From: an uncultured Blautia sp.
GTDB lineage: Bacteria; Bacillota_A; Clostridia; Lachnospirales; Lachnospiraceae
DNA length: 64,000 nt
Assembly (NCBI GenBank): GCA_905209435.1
Contig: CAJLTE010000002.1
Coordinates: forward strand, 1-64,000
Reading direction: 5' to 3'
How positions within the stretch are numbered: position 1 is the first letter of the stretch; every line of letters begins with the position of its first letter. Below the pieces are notes generated by a model. The model was not told where the DNA came from. It saw nothing but the letters and a program-made list of their open reading frames with translations, and searched no databases. A program made the translations under genes and the position numbers. Positions 62,305 to 64,000 of this stretch are shown here, piece by piece.

Positions 62305-63186
62305 CTACTTAAACTTGAGCAATTTCATCTGTATGACAGTAACCACCATAATGATCAGTGACAAAGACACAGCAATCGTGGAAGCATATCCAAATCTATA
62401 TTGTTCAAATGCCAACTGGAAAATATAGTATACCGTTACCTGTGTTGTCTTGCCAGGCCCCCCGGATGTCATGACTCTGACCTGGTCAAATGCCTGAAAA
62501 GATGCAATCAGTGATGTAACCAATACAAAAATAGTCGTTCCTTTTATAGATGGAAAAGTTATTCTGAAAAATCTTTGCACAGCATTTGCTCCATCTATTT
62601 TAGCTGCCTCATAATATTCACTTGGCACATCTTTTAAAGCCGACAAAAAAATGATCATATTGTAGCCAAAAACTACCCATATCCCTACAATCGCAACACA
62701 TATCAGTGCCTGTGACCTTGAGCCCAAAAAAAGTTGTCTTCCGATTCCTATTCCATCTAAAATTTTGTTGATATATCCATTTCTTGAATTGAACAGGAAT
62801 GTCCATAAGGTTGCTGCTACAATTGTTGAAACTGTATTGGGCAGATATATGCCTATTCTGCATGCCTGCTGCCGTTTATTGCCTCTGACCGAGTTTACAA
62901 AAACTGCTGCAGAAAGAGAAAGAACATAAACAGTCAGAACATATATCAAAGCATATTTCCCAGTAACCAGCAGACTGCTTTTAAAAGTTGAATCACGCAT
63001 CATTTTTAAATAATTACTGATTCCGACAAATGTTTTTGTTCCCAGTGCATTCCAGTCAAACAGACTTATATAAAATGCATACACGATCGGTATGAAAATA
63101 AAAATCAGCATCAGTATCATTTCTGGCGCAATCATCAGATAAGAAATCAGCGTCTCCCGTTTTATACATTTATACTTTTTTTTCAC
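62305..63186 (-). CDS. Sugar ABC transporter permease (MalF/UgpA type)
   Basis: A 293-residue permease with six predicted helices; the EAA loop is EYYEAAKIDGANAVQRFFRI, the ATPase contact. The start is GTG, since the overlapping ATG is immediately followed by a stop. GGAGG lies 11 bp upstream. It is 8 bp from the MalG-type permease and 96 bp after the solute-binding protein gene, from which it is separated by a stem-loop. Confidence 0.92.
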   Translation of the reverse strand: MKKKYKCIKRETLISYLMIAPEMILMLIFIFIPIVYAFYISLFDWNALGTKTFVGISNYLKMMRDSTFKSSLLVTGKYALIYVLTVYVLSLSAAVFVNSVRGNKRQQACRIGIYLPNTVSTIVAATLWTFLFNSRNGYINKILDGIGIGRQLFLGSRSQALICVAIVGIWVVFGYNMIIFLSALKDVPSEYYEAAKIDGANAVQRFFRITFPSIKGTTIFVLVTSLIASFQAFDQVRVMTSGGPGKTTQVTVYYIFQLAFEQYRFGYASTIAVSLSLIIMVVTVIQMKLLKFK

Positions 63187-63210
63187 ATTAACTCAAACCT
63201 CCTGTATCCT

Positions 63211-63235
63211 GTCCTGCTGTTATTCACAGCAGGAC
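63211..63235. repeat. Intercistronic stem-loop between binding protein and permease genes
   Basis: GTCCTGCTG and CAGCAGGAC form a perfect 9-bp stem with a 7-nt loop. On the minus strand no T-tract follows, so it is more likely to protect the upstream binding-protein mRNA than to end transcription, as known for other sugar ABC operons. Confidence 0.65.
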
Positions 63236-63282
63236 AAAAATCAAATATCCAACTGCCTGTTATGTCTGCTTTTCCTGTTATT

Positions 63283-64000
63283 TCAGCCGCTGAATTTTGC
63301 TCCGCTTTCTTCCTGGTATTTCAGCATGCTTTCCTGTGCAATATCTGCCGCTTCTTTTGCACTCATATTGTAAAGTGCATCCTGAATCATGATAGATACA
63401 ATCTCTTTTGCTTCTCCGGATAATGCAATTTCAGGTTTTGCTGTCTGTAACACCTCATCAGAAAATACGATGGCATTTGGATTGCTCTGATATACCTCTG
63501 CACCCGCCTCAATAACAGAGTTTCTCATACAATATGAAAACTTGGCCTCTGTATCAAATTCAGTCACATGATCTACATTCAGCCACATCCAGGAAATAAA
63601 ATCTTTGGCTCCTGCTACCTTTTCCTCACTGCTTTGATTACTTACGAGTACGTTCCACCCACCTGCAACGCTGGCTGTATTCCCCCCTGTCGTTGCTGCT
63701 GGTAATGGTACGACACCATATTTTTCCGGATCCACACGAAGAACAGACCAGCTGCCGTTAATCTGCATTGCTGTCTCTCCATTTGTCAGAATTGAAATAT
63801 CTGACACAGATCTTCCAGGTGTCTCATTACAGTCTCCGGAATCCAGAAGATCCTTCCATAACTGCAATGCATTTACAACTTCTTCAGAATTTAAATTCGC
63901 CATGCCATCCGATGTAAACAGGTTTCCTCCCTGCATCCACACAAAAGGATAAAAGGTAAAGCACTGCCAGTCACCTCTATCAACTTCAAAGGTAAATCCG
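63283..64000 (-). CDS. Extracellular sugar-binding protein, partial (runs off the right edge)
   Basis: The C-terminal 239 residues of a CUT1-type solute-binding lipoprotein are seen; the frame stays open to the window edge, so the start, signal peptide and lipobox are outside. Typical segments are WMQGGNLFTSDGMANLNSEE, VNALQLWKDLLDSGD, NGETAMQINGSWSVLRVDPE and VPLPAATTGGNTASVAGGW, where ligand-contacting Trp and Asn/Gly residues are expected. It captures an oligosaccharide at the cell surface for the two permeases downstream. It is the most upstream visible gene of the sugar operon. Confidence 0.9.
   Translation of the reverse strand, partial: GFTFEVDRGDWQCFTFYPFVWMQGGNLFTSDGMANLNSEEVVNALQLWKDLLDSGDCNETPGRSVSDISILTNGETAMQINGSWSVLRVDPEKYGVVPLPAATTGGNTASVAGGWNVLVSNQSSEEKVAGAKDFISWMWLNVDHVTEFDTEAKFSYCMRNSVIEAGAEVYQSNPNAIVFSDEVLQTAKPEIALSGEAKEIVSIMIQDALYNMSAKEAADIAQESMLKYQEESGAKFSG

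Overview
The window is chromosomal DNA from a low-to-mid GC, spore-forming, anaerobic Firmicute, most likely a gut Lachnospiraceae (Blautia/Ruminococcus-like). The evidence is a split transketolase, paired GlgC/GlgD ADP-glucose pyrophosphorylases, class II GalT, anaerobic RNR activase, a large-type SRP RNA, YyaC and SpoVG sporulation proteins, a TSCPD protein, and a Tad locus with Flp1, DUF5702 and FHA members. Genus-level placement is not possible from the sequence alone.

Layout. 1-335: tandem rRNA-type promoters pointing out of the left edge. 336-3.8 kb: a LysM/DUF5711/CvpA envelope gene run. 4-12.3 kb: yyaC, then a mostly minus-strand housekeeping block with split transketolase, transaldolase/F6P aldolase, a LacI regulator, recR-ybaB-dnaX and pfkA. 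12.5-12.8 kb: SRP RNA. 12.9-18.8 kb: MATE exporter, tadA deaminase, a large secreted Fn3 protein and tRNA-Pro(CGG). 18.9-25.2 kb: hypothetical protein, nrdG, a secreted 3D-domain protein, spoVG and glgC-glgD. 25.7-31 kb, plus strand: murC, then dnaD-dnaC(dnaI-like)-prs behind a dense cluster of DnaA boxes. 31.3-43.7 kb, minus strand: a Rad50/Mre11-like pair, asnS, a secreted SGNH hydrolase with InlB-type repeats, galT, a large anchored protein and a methyltransferase. 44-52 kb: mtnN, TSCPD protein, a beta-CASP metallo-hydrolase, a possible anti-sigma protein, murG, an ECF-like sigma factor, a HIT protein, an orphan histidine kinase and a rhomboid. 52-58 kb: a Tad pilus locus lacking its motor and secretin-side genes, ending in a tadC whose 5' part appears to have been replaced by an integrative conjugative element (ICE) gene. 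58-59 kb: ICE and IS1182-like remnants. 59-64 kb: a sugar uptake operon (solute-binding protein, two permeases, GH172 enzyme, Gfo/Idh oxidoreductase) that runs off the right edge.

How the parts work together. Central carbon genes (transketolase halves, transaldolase, PFK, GlgCD, GalT, Prs) connect the pentose phosphate pathway, glycolysis, glycogen and nucleotide synthesis. The dnaD-dnaC-prs operon links helicase loading with PRPP supply, and its DnaA boxes suggest control by the initiator. The Tad genes would encode pilins, a prepilin peptidase and a regulator, but the cluster cannot build a pilus by itself.

The most unusual observations are the DnaA-box cluster before dnaD, the ICE::tadC chimera, a dispersed ~40-bp intergenic repeat (four copies), a 25-bp-arm inverted repeat straddling the putative murG promoter, and a promoter that fires directly into an intrinsic terminator ahead of asnS. 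No CRISPR array, prophage or obvious new defence system was seen. All family assignments are from motif recognition by eye; no database search was run.
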